A DNA stretch of 64,000 nt from Calliopsis andreniformis. Taxonomy: Eukaryota > Arthropoda > Insecta > Hymenoptera > Andrenidae. Below, one piece after another: positions 12,403 to 22,752 of the stretch. Positions within the stretch are counted from its first letter, which is position 1; each line of letters opens with the position of its first letter. The notes beneath the pieces are model-generated. The model was given only the letters and a program-made list of their open reading frames with translations. It did no database searches and was not told the origin of the DNA. The position numbers were made by a program, and so were the translations under genes. Location: assembly GCF_051401765.1 (NCBI RefSeq), contig NW_027480566.1, forward strand, positions 971,501 through 1,035,500, given 5' to 3'.

Positions 12403-13384
12403 CTAACGTTCTCGTTTCGAACCGACGACTTTCGGTTCCGGAGCGACACGAACGCTCCATGATTCTCGATTATCTCGACACAGGTAAGAGACAGAGGAGA
12501 ACAAGTGTATGGTTTTAGAGAGCCACGAGCACCAGGAATAAGGATCTACCGTTGTCATTTCGTTCCGTCGACATTCGGTTCCGGAGCGACACGAACGGGG
12601 ACTTAGAATTTTTTCGCTCGGGCTCCGGAGCGACACGATCGCTCCGTTATTCTACGTTCTCTCGGTCCACGGGCATCAGAGAGCAAAACAGCCTAATAGT
12701 CTTAGAGTGCCTCAACGATCAGGAATATGGATCTAACGTTCTCGTTTCGAACCGACGACTTTCGGTTCCGGAGCGACACGAACGCTCCATGATTCTTGAT
12801 TATCTCGACACAGGTAAGAGACAGAGGAGAACAAGTGTATGGTTTTAGAGAGCCACGAGCACCAGGAATAAGGATCTACCGTTGTCATTTCGTTCCGTCG
12901 ACATTCGGTTCCGGAGCGACACGAACGGGGACTTAGAATTTTTTCGCTCGGGCTCCGGAGCGATACGAACGGGGACTTAGAATTTTTTCGCTCGGGCTCC
13001 GGAGCGACACGATCGCTCCGTTATTCTACGTTCTCTCGGTCCACGGGCATCCGAGAGCAAAACAGCCTAATAGTTTTAGAGTGCCTCAACGATCAGGAAT
13101 ATGGATCTAACGTTCTCGTTTCGAACCGACGACTTTCGGTTCCGGAGCGACACGAACGCTCCATGATTCTCGATTATCTCGACACAGGTAAGAGACAGAG
13201 GAGAACAAGTGTATGGTTTTAGAGAGCCACGAGCACCAGGAATAAGGATCTACCGTTGTCATTTCGTTCCGTCGGCATTCGGTTCCGGAGCGACACGAAC
13301 GGGGACTTAGAATTTTTTCGCTCTGGCTCCGGAGCGACACGAACGGGGACTTAGAATTTTTTCGCTCGGGCTCCGGAGCGACAC

Positions 13385-13901
13385 GATCGCTCCGTTATTC
13401 TACGTTCTCTCGGTCCACGGGCATCAGAGAGCAAAACAGCCTAATAGTCTTAGAGTGCCTCAACGATCAGGAATATGGATCTAACGTTCTCGTTTCGAAC
13501 CGACGACTTTCGGTTCCGGAGCGACACGAACGCTCCATGATTCTTGATTATCTCGACACAGGTAAGAGACAGAGGAGAACAAGTGTATGGTTTTAGAGAG
13601 CCACGAGCACCAGGAATAAGGATCTACCGTTGTCATTTCGTTCCGTCGACATTCGGTTCCGGAGCGACACGAACGCTCCATGATTCTCGATTATCTCGAC
13701 ACAGGTAAGAGACAGAGGAGAACAAGTGTATGGTTTTAGAGAGCCACGAGCACCAGGAATAAGGATCTACCGTTGTCATTTCGTTCCGTCGACATTCGGT
13801 TCCGGAGCGACACGAACGGGGACTTAGAATTTTTTCGCTCGGGCTCCGGAGCGACACGAACGGGGACTTGGAATTTTTTCGCTCGGGCTCCGGAGCGACA
13901 C
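13385..13901. repeat. 517-bp unit A-B-B-C-C (extra B module)
   Basis: A is 13385-13527, B is 13528-13670, a second B is 13671-13813, and C modules are 13814-13857 and 13858-13901. The gain is exactly 143 bp. The join lies in the shared TTCGGTTCCGGAGCGACAC ending of A and B followed by GAACGCTCC. The first B has GATTCTTGATTATC and the second GATTCTCGATTATC, so the extra module came from a neighbouring unit and is not a simple copy of the first. Confidence 0.93.
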
Positions 13902-15023
13902 GATCGCTCCGTTATTCTACGTTCTCTCGGTCCACGGGCATCAGAGAGCAAAACAGCCTAATAGTTTTAGAGTGCCTCAACGATCAGGAATATGGATCTA
14001 ACGTTCTCGTTTCGAACCGACGACTTTCGGTTCCGGAGCGACACGAACGCTCCATGATTCTCGATTATCTCGACACAGGTAAGAGACAGAGGAGAACAAG
14101 TGTATGGTTTTAGAGAGCCACGAGCACCAGGAATAAGGATCTACCGTTGTCATTTCGTTCCGTCGACATTCGGTTCCGGAGCGACACGAACGGGGACTTA
14201 GAATTTTTTCGCTCGGGCTCCGGAGCGACACGAACGGGGACTTAGAATTTTTTCGCTCGGGCTCCGGAGCGACACGATCGCTCCGTTATTCTACGTTCTC
14301 TCGGTCCACGGGCATCAGAGAGCAAAACAGCCTAATAGTTTTAGAGTGCCTCAACGATCAGGAATATGGATCTAACGTTCTCGTTTCGAACCGACGTCTT
14401 TCGGTTCCGGAGCGACACGAACGCTCCATGATTCTCGATTATCTCGACACAGGTAAGAGACAGAGGAGAACAAGTGTATGGTTTTAGAGAGCCACGAGCA
14501 CCAGGAATAAGGATCTACCGTTGTCATTTCGTTCCGTCGACATTTGGTTCCGGAGCGACACGAACGGGGACTTAGAATTATTTCGCTCGGGCTCCGGAGC
14601 GACACGAACGGGGACTTAGAATTTTTTCGCTCGGGCTCCGGAGCGACACGATCGCTCCGTTATTCTACGTTCTCTCGGTCCACGGGCATCAGAGAGCAAA
14701 ACAGCCTAATAGTTTTAGAGTGCCTCCACGATCAGGAATATGGATCTAACGTTCTCGTTTCGAACCGACGACTTTCGGTTCCGGAGCGACACGAACGCTC
14801 CATGATTCTCGATTATCTCGACACAGGTAAGAGACAGAGGAGAACAAGTGTATGGTTTTAGAGAGCCACGAGCACCAGGAATAAGGATCTACCGTTGTCA
14901 TTTCGTTCCGTCGACATTCGGTTCCGGAGCGACACGAACGGGGACTTAGAATTTTTTCGCTCGGGCTCCGGAGCGACACGAACGGGGACTTAGAATTTTT
15001 TCGCTCGGGCTCCGGAGCGACAC

Positions 15024-15396
15024 GATCGCTCCGTTATTCTACGTTCTCTCGGTCCACGGGCATCAGAGAGCAAAACAGCCTAATAGTTTTAGAGTGCCTC
15101 AACGTTCAGGAATATGGATCTAACGTTCTCGTTTCGAACCGACGACTTTCGGTTCCGGAGCGACACGAACGCTCCATGATTCTCGATTATCTCGACACAG
15201 GTAAGAGACAGAGGAGAACAAGTGTATGGTTTTAGAGAGCCACGAGCACCAGGAATAAGGATCTACCGTTGTCATTTCGTTCCGTCGACATTCGGTTCCG
15301 GAGCGACACGAACGGGACTTAGAATTTTTTCGCTCGGGCTCCGGAGCGACACGAACGGGGACTTAGAATTTTTTCGCTCGGGCTCCGGAGCGACAC
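15024..15396. repeat. 373-bp unit with one G deleted in C
   Basis: This is a standard A-B-C-C unit except that the first C begins GAACGGGACTT with three Gs where all neighbours have four (near 15312). The A module also reads CAACGTTCAGG instead of CAACGATCAGG, a variant also at 48963, 56670 and 61433. The single-base loss alone merges or breaks the short reading frames across the unit. Confidence 0.88.
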
Positions 15397-15913
15397 GATC
15401 GCTCCGTTATTCTACGTTCTCTCGGTCCACGGGCATCAGAGAGCAAAACAGCCTAATAGTTTTAGAGTGCCTCAACGATCAGGAATATGGATCTAACGTT
15501 CTCGTTTCGAACCGACGACTTTCGGTTCCGGAGCGACACGAACGCTCCATGATTCTCGATTATCTCGACACAGGTAAGAGACAGAGGAGAACAAGTGTAT
15601 GGTTTTAGAGAGCCACGAGCACCAGGAATAAGGATCTACCGTTGTCATTTCGTTCCGTCGACATTCGGTTCCGGAGCGACACGAACGCTCCATGATTCTC
15701 GATTATCTCGACACAGGTAAGAGACAGAGGAGAACAAGTGTATGGTTTTAGAGAGCCACGAGCACCAGGAATAAGGATCTACCGTTGTCATTTCGTTCCG
15801 TCGACATTCGGTTCCGGAGCGACACGAACGGGGACTTAGAATTTTTTCGCTCGGGCTCCGGAGCGACACGAACGGGGACTTAGAATTTTTTCGCTCGGGC
15901 TCCGGAGCGACAC
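15397..15913. repeat. 517-bp unit A-B-B-C-C, second example
   Basis: The layout is A 15397-15539, B 15540-15682, B 15683-15825, C 15826-15869 and C 15870-15913. Here the two B modules look alike, both with GATTCTCGATTATC. The following unit has the same structure, so the 517-bp form has itself been duplicated in tandem. Confidence 0.93.
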
Positions 15914-16430
15914 GATCGCTCCGTTATTCTACGTTCTCTCGGTCCACGGGCATCAGAGAGCAAAACAGCCTAATAGTTTTAGAGTGCCTCAACGATCAGG
16001 AATATGGATCTAACGTTCTCGTTTCGAACCGACGACTTTCGGTTCCGGAGCGACACGAACGCTCCATGATTCTCGATTATCTCGACACAGGTAAGAGACA
16101 GAGGAGAACAAGTGTATGGTTTTAGAGAGCCACGAGCACCAGGAATAAGGATCTACCGTTGTCATTTCGTTCCGTCGACATTCGGTTCCGGAGCGACACG
16201 AACGCTCCATGATTCTCGATTATCTCGACACAGGTAAGAGACAGAGGAGAACAAGTGTATGGTTTTAGAGAGCCACGAGCACCAGGAATAAGGATCTACC
16301 GTTGTCATTTCGTTCCGTCGACATTCGGTTCCGGAGCGACACGAACGGGGACTTAGAATTTTTTCGCTCGGGCTCCGGAGCGACACGAACGGGGACTTAG
16401 AATTTTTTCGCTCGGGCTCCGGAGCGACAC
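15914..16430. repeat. 517-bp unit A-B-B-C-C, third example
   Basis: The layout is A 15914-16056, B 16057-16199, B 16200-16342, C 16343-16386 and C 16387-16430. It lies directly against the previous 517-bp unit and looks the same, which suggests a recent tandem duplication of the expanded form. Confidence 0.93.
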
Positions 16431-16440
16431 GATCGCTCCG
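16420..16440. other. Perfect 8-bp inverted repeat at the C/A junction (example)
   Basis: CGGAGCGA and TCGCTCCG are exact reverse complements separated by five bases (CACGA). This dyad forms only where a box is followed by GATCGCTCCG, that is, at the start of A modules, so there is about one per unit. Copies such as 41427 (TCGCTCAG) or 49916 (GACAGGATCG) alter an arm or the loop. It could be a protein-binding dyad or a potential hairpin; neither is shown by sequence. Confidence 0.6.
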
Positions 16441-16573
16441 TTATTCTACGTTCTCTCGGTCCACGGGCATCAGAGAGCAAAACAGCCTAATAGTTTTAGA
16501 GTGCCTCAACGATCAGGAATATGGATCTAACGTTCTCGTTTCGAACCGACGACTTTCGGTTCCGGAGCGACAC
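16431..16573. repeat. Reference A module (143 bp), type II
   Basis: This is the A module of a standard 374-bp unit. It begins GATCGCTCCG just after a box and ends with the next box (TTCCGGAGCGACAC). A distinctive middle contains GCAAAACAGCCTAATAG, AGTGCCTCAACGATCAGG and, in type II, AATATGG. Aligned without gaps to the neighbouring B module it matches at 103 of 143 positions, with most identity in the second half and around the boxes. In any unit the A module starts 96 bases before the landmark CTAACG. Confidence 0.95.
16538..16547 (-). other. Pol III B-box-like match on the minus strand of A (example)
   Basis: The minus strand reads GGTTCGAAAC, which fits the degenerate B-box core GWTCRANNC of tRNA genes and tRNA-derived SINEs. 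It recurs in most A modules. I see no convincing A box at the usual distance and no tRNA fold, so this is a motif match and not a promoter call. Confidence 0.25.
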
Positions 16574-16716
16574 GAACGCTCCATGATTCTCGATTATCTC
16601 GACACAGGTAAGAGACAGAGGAGAACAAGTGTATGGTTTTAGAGAGCCACGAGCACCAGGAATAAGGATCTACCGTTGTCATTTCGTTCCGTCGACATTC
16701 GGTTCCGGAGCGACAC
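16574..16716. repeat. Reference B module (143 bp), type II
   Basis: This is the B module of a standard unit. It begins GAACGCTCCATGATTCTCG and ends TTCGGTTCCGGAGCGACAC. It carries the subfamily-diagnostic sites: GAGGAGAAC here (GAGGACAAC in type I) and GTCATTTCG here (GTCCCTTCG in type I). It also holds a GTCGAC (SalI) site in most copies, changed to GTCGGC in some. It has the same length as A and is clearly related to it. Confidence 0.95.
16605..16613 (+). other. 5' splice-site-like sequence in B (example)
   Basis: CAGGTAAGA fits the U1 donor consensus MAG/GTRAGT at eight of nine positions. It lies in nearly every B module. It is changed to CAGCTAAGA in the unit with landmark 18254 and to CTGGTAAGA in units such as 29228, 33780, 40159, 50388 and 52498. 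There is no evidence in the sequence that it is used. If the array were transcribed on the plus strand it would offer many potential donor sites. Confidence 0.35.
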
Positions 16717-16804
16717 GAACGGGGACTTAGAATTTTTTCGCTCGGGCTCCGGAGCGACACGAACGGGGACTTAGAATTTTTTCGCTCGGGCTCCGGAGCG
16801 ACAC
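16717..16804. repeat. Reference C-C pair, two 44-bp direct repeats
   Basis: Two 44-bp copies lie in tandem (16717-16760 and 16761-16804). Each begins GAACGGGGACTTAG, runs through a six-T stretch and ends GGCTCCGGAGCGACAC. The number of C modules, two or one, accounts exactly for the 374-bp versus 330-bp unit lengths. The T run is a site of single-base length change in some copies, for example near 20613. Confidence 0.95.
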
Positions 16805-17035
16805 GATCGCTCCATGATTCTCGATTATCTCGACACAGGTAAGAGACAGAGGAGAACAAGTGTATGGTTTTAGAGAGCCACGAGCACCAGGAATAAGGAT
16901 CTACCGTTGTCATTTCGTTCCGTCGACATTCGGTTCCGGAGCGACACGAACGGGGACTTAGAATTTTTTCGCTCGGGCTCCGGAGCGACACGAACGGGGA
17001 CTTAGAATTTTTTCGCTCGGGCTCCGGAGCGACAC
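16805..17035. repeat. B-C-C partial unit lacking A, with hybrid A/B start
   Basis: The segment starts GATCGCTCC as an A module would, then continues ATGATTCTCG as B. A 143-bp step that should be A is missing, so B (16805-16947) follows the previous C directly, with C modules at 16948-16991 and 16992-17035. The distance between flanking landmarks (16527 and 17132) is 605, equal to 374+231. The exchange fell within or next to the nine-base GA[TA]CGCTCC common to the starts of A and B. Confidence 0.93.
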
Positions 17036-20000
17036 GATCGCTCCGTTATTCTACGTTCTCTCGGTCCACGGGCATCAGAGAGCAAAACAGCCTAATAGTT
17101 TTAGAGTGCCTCAACGATCAGGAATATGGATCTAACGTTCTCGTTTCGAACCGACGACTTTCGGTTCCGGAGCGACACGAACGCTCCATGATTCTCGATT
17201 ATCTCGACACAGGTAAGAGACAGAGGAGAACAAGTGTATGGTTTTAGAGAGGCACGAGCACCAGGAATAAGGATCTACCGTTGTCATTTCGTTCCGTCGA
17301 CATTCGGTTCCGGAGCGACACGAACGGGGACTTAGAATTTTTTCGCTCGGGCTCCGGAGCGACACGAACGGGGACTTAGAATTTTTTCGCTCGGGCTCCG
17401 GAGCGACACGATCGCTCCGTTATTCTACGTTCTCTCGGTCCACGGGCATCAGAGAGCAAAACAGCCTAATAGTTTTAGAGTGCCTCAACGATCAGGAATA
17501 TGGATCTAACGTTCTCGTTTCGAACCGACGACTTTCGGTTCCGGAGCGACACGAACGCTCCATGATTCTCGATTATCTCGACACAGGTAAGAGACAGAGG
17601 AGAACAAGTGTATGGTTTTAGAGAGCCACGAGCACCAGGAATAAGGATCTACCGTTGTCATTTCGTTCCGTCGACATTCGGTTCCGGAGCGACACGAACG
17701 GGGACTTAGAATTTTTTCGCTCGGGCTCCGGAGCGACACGAACGGGGACTTAGAATTTTTTCGCTCGGGCTCCGGAGCGACACGATCGCTCCGTTATTCT
17801 ACGTTCTCTCGGTCCACGGGCATCAGAGAGCAAAACAGCCTAATAGTTTTAGAGTGCCTCGACGATCAGGAATATGGCTCTAACGTTCTCGTTTCGAACC
17901 GACGACTTTCGGTTCCGGAGCGACACGAACGCTCCATGATTCTCGATTATCTCGACACAGGTAAGAGACAGAGGAGAACAAGTGTATGGTTTTAGAGAGC
18001 CACGAGCACCAGGAATAAGGATCTACCGTTGTCATTTCGTTCCGTCGACATTCGGTTCCGGAGCGACACGAACGGGGACTTAGAATTTTTTCGCTCGGGC
18101 TCCGGAGCGACACGAACGGGGACTTAGAATTTTTTCGCTCGGGCTCCGGAGCGACACGATCGCTCCGTTATTCTACGTTCTCTCGGTCCACGGGCATCAG
18201 AGAGCAAAACAGCCTAATAGTTTTAGAGTGCCTCAACGATCAGGAATATGGATCTAACGTTCTCGTTTCGAACCGACGACTTTCGTTTCCGGAGCGACAC
18301 GAACACTCCATGATTCTCGATTATCTCGACACAGCTAAGAGACAGAGGAGAACAAGTGTATGGTTTTAGAGAGCCACGAGCACCAGGAATAAGGATCTAC
18401 CGTTGTCATTTCGTTCCGTCGACATTCGGTTCCGGAGCGACACGAACGGGGACTTAGAATTTTTTCGCTCGGGCTCCGGAGCGACACGAACGGGGACTTA
18501 GAATTTTTTCGCTCGGGCTCCGGAGCGACACGATCGCTCCGTTATTCTACGTTCTCTCGGTCCACGGGCATCAGAGAGCAAAACAGCCTAATAGTTTTAG
18601 AGTGCCTCAACGATCAGGAATAATGATCTAACGTTCTAGTTTCGAACCGACGACTTTCGGTTCCGGAGCGACACGAACGCTCCATGATTCTCTATTATCT
18701 CGACACAGGTAAGAGACAGAGGACAACAAGTGTATGGATTTAGAGAGCCACGAACACCAGGAATAAGGATCTACCGTTGTCCCTTCGTTCCGTCGACATT
18801 CGGTTCCGGAGCGACACGAACGGGGACTTAGAATTATTTCGCTCGACCTCCGGAGCGACACGATCGCTCCGTTATTCTACGTTCTCTCGGTCCACGGGCA
18901 TCAGAGAGCAAAACAGCCTAATAGTTTTAGAGTGCCTCAACGATCAGGAATAAGGATCTAACGTTCTCGTTTCGAACCGACGACTTTCGGTTCCGGAGCG
19001 ACACGAACGCTCCATGATTCTCTATTATCTCGACACAGGTAAGAGACAGAGGACAACAAGTGTATGGATTTAGAGAGCCACGAACACCAGGAATAAGGAT
19101 CTACCGTTGTCCCTACGTTCCGTCGACATTCGGTTCCGGGGCGACACGAACGGGGACTTAGAATTTTTTCGCTCGGGCTCCGGAGCGACACGAACGGGGA
19201 CTTAGAATTTTTTCGCTCGAACTCCGGAGCGACACGATCGCTCCGTTATTCTACGTTCTCTCGGTCCACGGGCATCAGAGAGCAAAACAGCCTAATAGTT
19301 TTAGAGTGCCTCAACGACCAGGAATAAGGATCTAACGTTCTCGTTTCGAACCGACGACTTTCGGTTCCGGAGCGACACGAACGCTCCATGATTCTCGATT
19401 ATCTCGACACAGGTAAGAGACAGAGGACAACAAGTGTATGGTTTTAGAGATCCACGAGCACCAGGAATAAGGATCTACCGTTGTCCCTTCGTTCCGTCGA
19501 CATTCGGTTCCGGAGCGACACGAACGGGGACTTAGAATTTTTTCGCTCGGGCTCCGGAGCGACACGATCGCTCCGTTATTCTACGTTCTCTCGGTCCACG
19601 GGCATCAGAGAGCAAAACAGCCTAATAGTTTTAGAGTGCCTCAACGATCAGGAATAAGGATCTAACGTTCTCGTTTCGAACCGACGACTTTCGGTTCCGG
19701 AGCGACACGAACGCTCCATGATTCACGATTATCTCGACACAGGTAAGAGACAGAGGACAACAAGTGTATGGTTTTAGAGTGCCACGAGCACCAGGAATAA
19801 GGATCTACCGTTGTCCCTTCGTTCCGTCGACATTCGGTTCCGGAGCGACACGAACGGGGACTTAGAATTTTTTCGCTCGGGCTCCGGAGCGACACGAACG
19901 GGGACTTAGCATTTTTTCGCTCGAACTCCGGAGCGACACGATCGCTCCGTTATTCTACGTTCTCTCGGTCCACGGGCATCAGAGAGCAAAACAGCCTAAT

Positions 20001-20642
20001 AGTTTTAGAGTGCCTCAACGATCAGGAATAAGGATCTAACGTTCTCGTTTCGAACCGACGACTTTCGGTTCCGGAGCGACAGGAACGCTCCATGATTCTC
20101 GATTATCTCGACACAGGTAAGAGACAGAGGACAACAAGTGTATGGTTTTAGAGAGCCACGAGCACCAGGAATAAGGATCTACCGTTGTCCCTTCGTTCCG
20201 TCGACATTCGGTTCCGGAGCGACACGAACGGGGACTTAGAATTTTTTCGCGCGGGCTCCGGAGCGACACGAACGGGGACTTAGCATTTTTTCGCTCGAAC
20301 TCCGGAGCGACACGATCGCTCCGTTATTCTACGTTCTCTCGGTCCACGGGCATCAGAGAGCAAAACAGCCTAATAGTTTTAGAGTGCCTCAACGATCAGG
20401 AATAAGGATCTAACGTTCTCGTTTCGAACCGACGACTTTCGGTTCCGGAGCGACAGGAACGCTCCATGATTCTCGATTATCTCGACACAGGTAAGAGACA
20501 GAGGACAACAAGTGTATGGTTTTAGAGAGCCACGAGCACCAGGAATAAGGATCTACCGTTGTCCCTTCGTTCCGTCGACATTCGGTACCGGAGCGACACG
20601 AACGGGGACTTAGCATTTTTCGCTCGAACTCCGGAGCGACAC

Positions 20643-22378
20643 GATCGCTCCGTTATTCTACGTTCTCTCGGTCCACGGGCATCAGAGAGCAAAACAGCCT
20701 AATAGTTTTAGAGTGCCTCAACGATCAGGAATAAGGATCTAACGTTCTCGTTTCGAACCGACGACTTTCGGTTCCGGAGCGACACGAACGCTCCATGATT
20801 CTCTATTATCTCGACACAGGTAAGAGACAGAGGACAACAAGTGTATGGATTTAGAGAGCCAGGAACACCAGGAATAAGGATCTACCGTTGTCCCTTCGTT
20901 CCGTCGACATTCGGTTCCGGAGCGACACGAACGGGGACTTAGAATTATTTCGCTCGACCTCCGGAGCGACACGATCGCTCCGTTATTCTACGTTCTCTCG
21001 GTCCACGGGCATCAGAGAGCAAAACAGCCTAATAGTTTTAGAGTGCCTCAACGATCAGGAATAAGGATCTAACGTTCTCGTTTCGAACCGACGACTTTCG
21101 GTTCCGGAGCGACACGAACGCTCCATGATTCTCTATTATCTCGACACAGGTAAGAGACAGAGGACAACAAGTGTATGGTTTTAGAGAGCCACGAGCACCA
21201 GGAATAAGGATCTAACGTTGTCCCTTCGTTCCGTCGACATTCGGTTCCGGAGCGACACGAACGGGGACTTAGAATTTTTTCGCTCGGGCTCCGGAGCGAC
21301 ACGAACGTGGACTTAGCATTTTTCGCTCGAACTCCGGAGCGACACGATCGCTCCGTTATTCTACGTTCTCTCGGTCCACGGGCATCAGAGAGCAAAACAG
21401 CCTAATAGTTTTAGAGTGCCTCAACGATCAGGAATAAGGATCTAACGTTCTCGTTTCGAACCGACGACTTTCGGTTCCGGAGCGACACGAACGCTCCATG
21501 ATTCTCTATTATCTCGACACAGGTAAGAGACAGAGGACAACAAGTGTATGGATTTAGAGAGCCACGAACACCAGGAATAAGGATCTACCGTTGTCCCTTC
21601 GTTCCGTCGACATTCGGTTCCGGAGCGACACGAACGGGGACTTAGAATTATTTCGCTCGACCTCCGGAGCGACACGATCGCTCCGTTATTCTACGTTCTC
21701 TCGGTCCACGGGCATCAGAGAGCAAAACAGCCTAATAGTTTTAGAGTGCCTCAACGATCAGGAATAAGGATCTAACGTTCTCGTTTCGAACCGACGACTT
21801 TCGGTTTCGGAGCGACACGAACGCTCCATGATTCTCGATTATCTCGACACAGGTAAGAGACAGAGGACAACAAGTGTATGGTTTTAGAGAGCCACGAGCA
21901 CCAGGAATAAGGATCTAACGTTGTCCCTTCGTTCCGTCGACATTCGGTTCCGGAGCGACACGAACGGGGACTTAGAATTTTTTCGCTCGGGCTCCGGAGC
22001 GACACGAACGGGGACTTAGCATTTTTCGCTCGAACTCCGGAGCGACACGATCGCTCCGTTATTCTACGTTCTCCCGGTCCACGGGCATCAGAGAGCAAAA
22101 CAGCCTAATAGTTTTAGAGTGCCTCAACGATCAGGAATAAGGATCTAACGTTCTCGTTTCGAACCGACGACTTTCGGTTCCGGAGCGACACGAACGCTCC
22201 ATGATTCTCTATTATCTCGACACAGGTAAGAGACAGAGGACAACAAGTGTATGGATTTAGAGAGCCACGAACACCAGGAATAAGGATCTACCGTTGTCCC
22301 TTCGTTCCGTCGACATTCGGTTCCGGAGCGACACGAACGGAGACTTAGAATTATTTCGCTCGACCTCCGGAGCGACAC
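20643..22378. repeat. 703-bp dimeric higher-order repeat, two and a half copies
   Basis: A 330-bp unit (GTATGGATTTAG, CTCGACCTCC) is followed by a 373-bp unit (ATCTAACGTTGTCCC, then ACTTAGCATTTTTCG with five Ts). The pair fills 20643-21345 and again 21346-22048, and the first member returns at 22049-22378. The shared one-base T deletion in the second member shows the pair was copied as a whole. Confidence 0.87.
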
Positions 22379-22752
22379 GATCGCTCCGTTATTCTACGTT
22401 CTCTCGGTCCACGGGCATCAGAGAGCAAAACAGCCTAATAGTTTTAGAGTGCCTCAACGATCAGGAATAAGGATCTAACGTTCTCGTTTCGAACCGACGA
22501 CTTTCGGTTCCGGAGCGACACGAACGCTCCATGATTCTCTATTATCTCGACACAGGTAAGAGACAGAGGACAACAAGTGTATGGATTTAGAGAGCCACGA
22601 ACACCAGGAATAAGGATCTACCGTTGTCCCTACGTTCCGTCGACATTCGGTTCCGGGGCGACACGAACGGGGACTTAGAATTTTTTCGCTCGGGCTCCGG
22701 AGCGACACGAACGGGGACTTAGAATTTTTTCGCTCGAACTCCGGAGCGACAC

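Larger units (their letters stand above)
1769..18531. repeat. Type II subfamily block 1
   Basis: Landmarks 1865 to 18254 mark units almost all carrying GAGGAGAAC, GTCATTTCG, AATATGG and CTCGGGCTCC. The 374-bp form predominates. Marked haplotypes recur as sets. CGTTTTCATTTCG followed by ACTTGGAATT occurs in units 2239, 4021, 6595, 8795 and 11325. CTCCGATATTCTACG with GGGCTTCAG occurs in the A modules of units 2943, 7299, 9499 and 12029. GACGTCTTTCGG with GTAAGGGACAG occurs in units 5847 and 10577. These sets show segmental copying within the block. Confidence 0.92.

Noticed and set aside
16400..16460. CENP-B box (TTCGNNNNANNCGGG)
   Set aside because: The TTCG and CGGG elements in C (TTCGCTCGGG) have the wrong spacing, and I found no match in A or B on either strand.
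16527..16991. 154-residue minus-strand reading frame, the longest in the window
   Set aside because: It is two copies of the repeat-derived frame fused by the loss of an A module, hence a product of the rearrangement.
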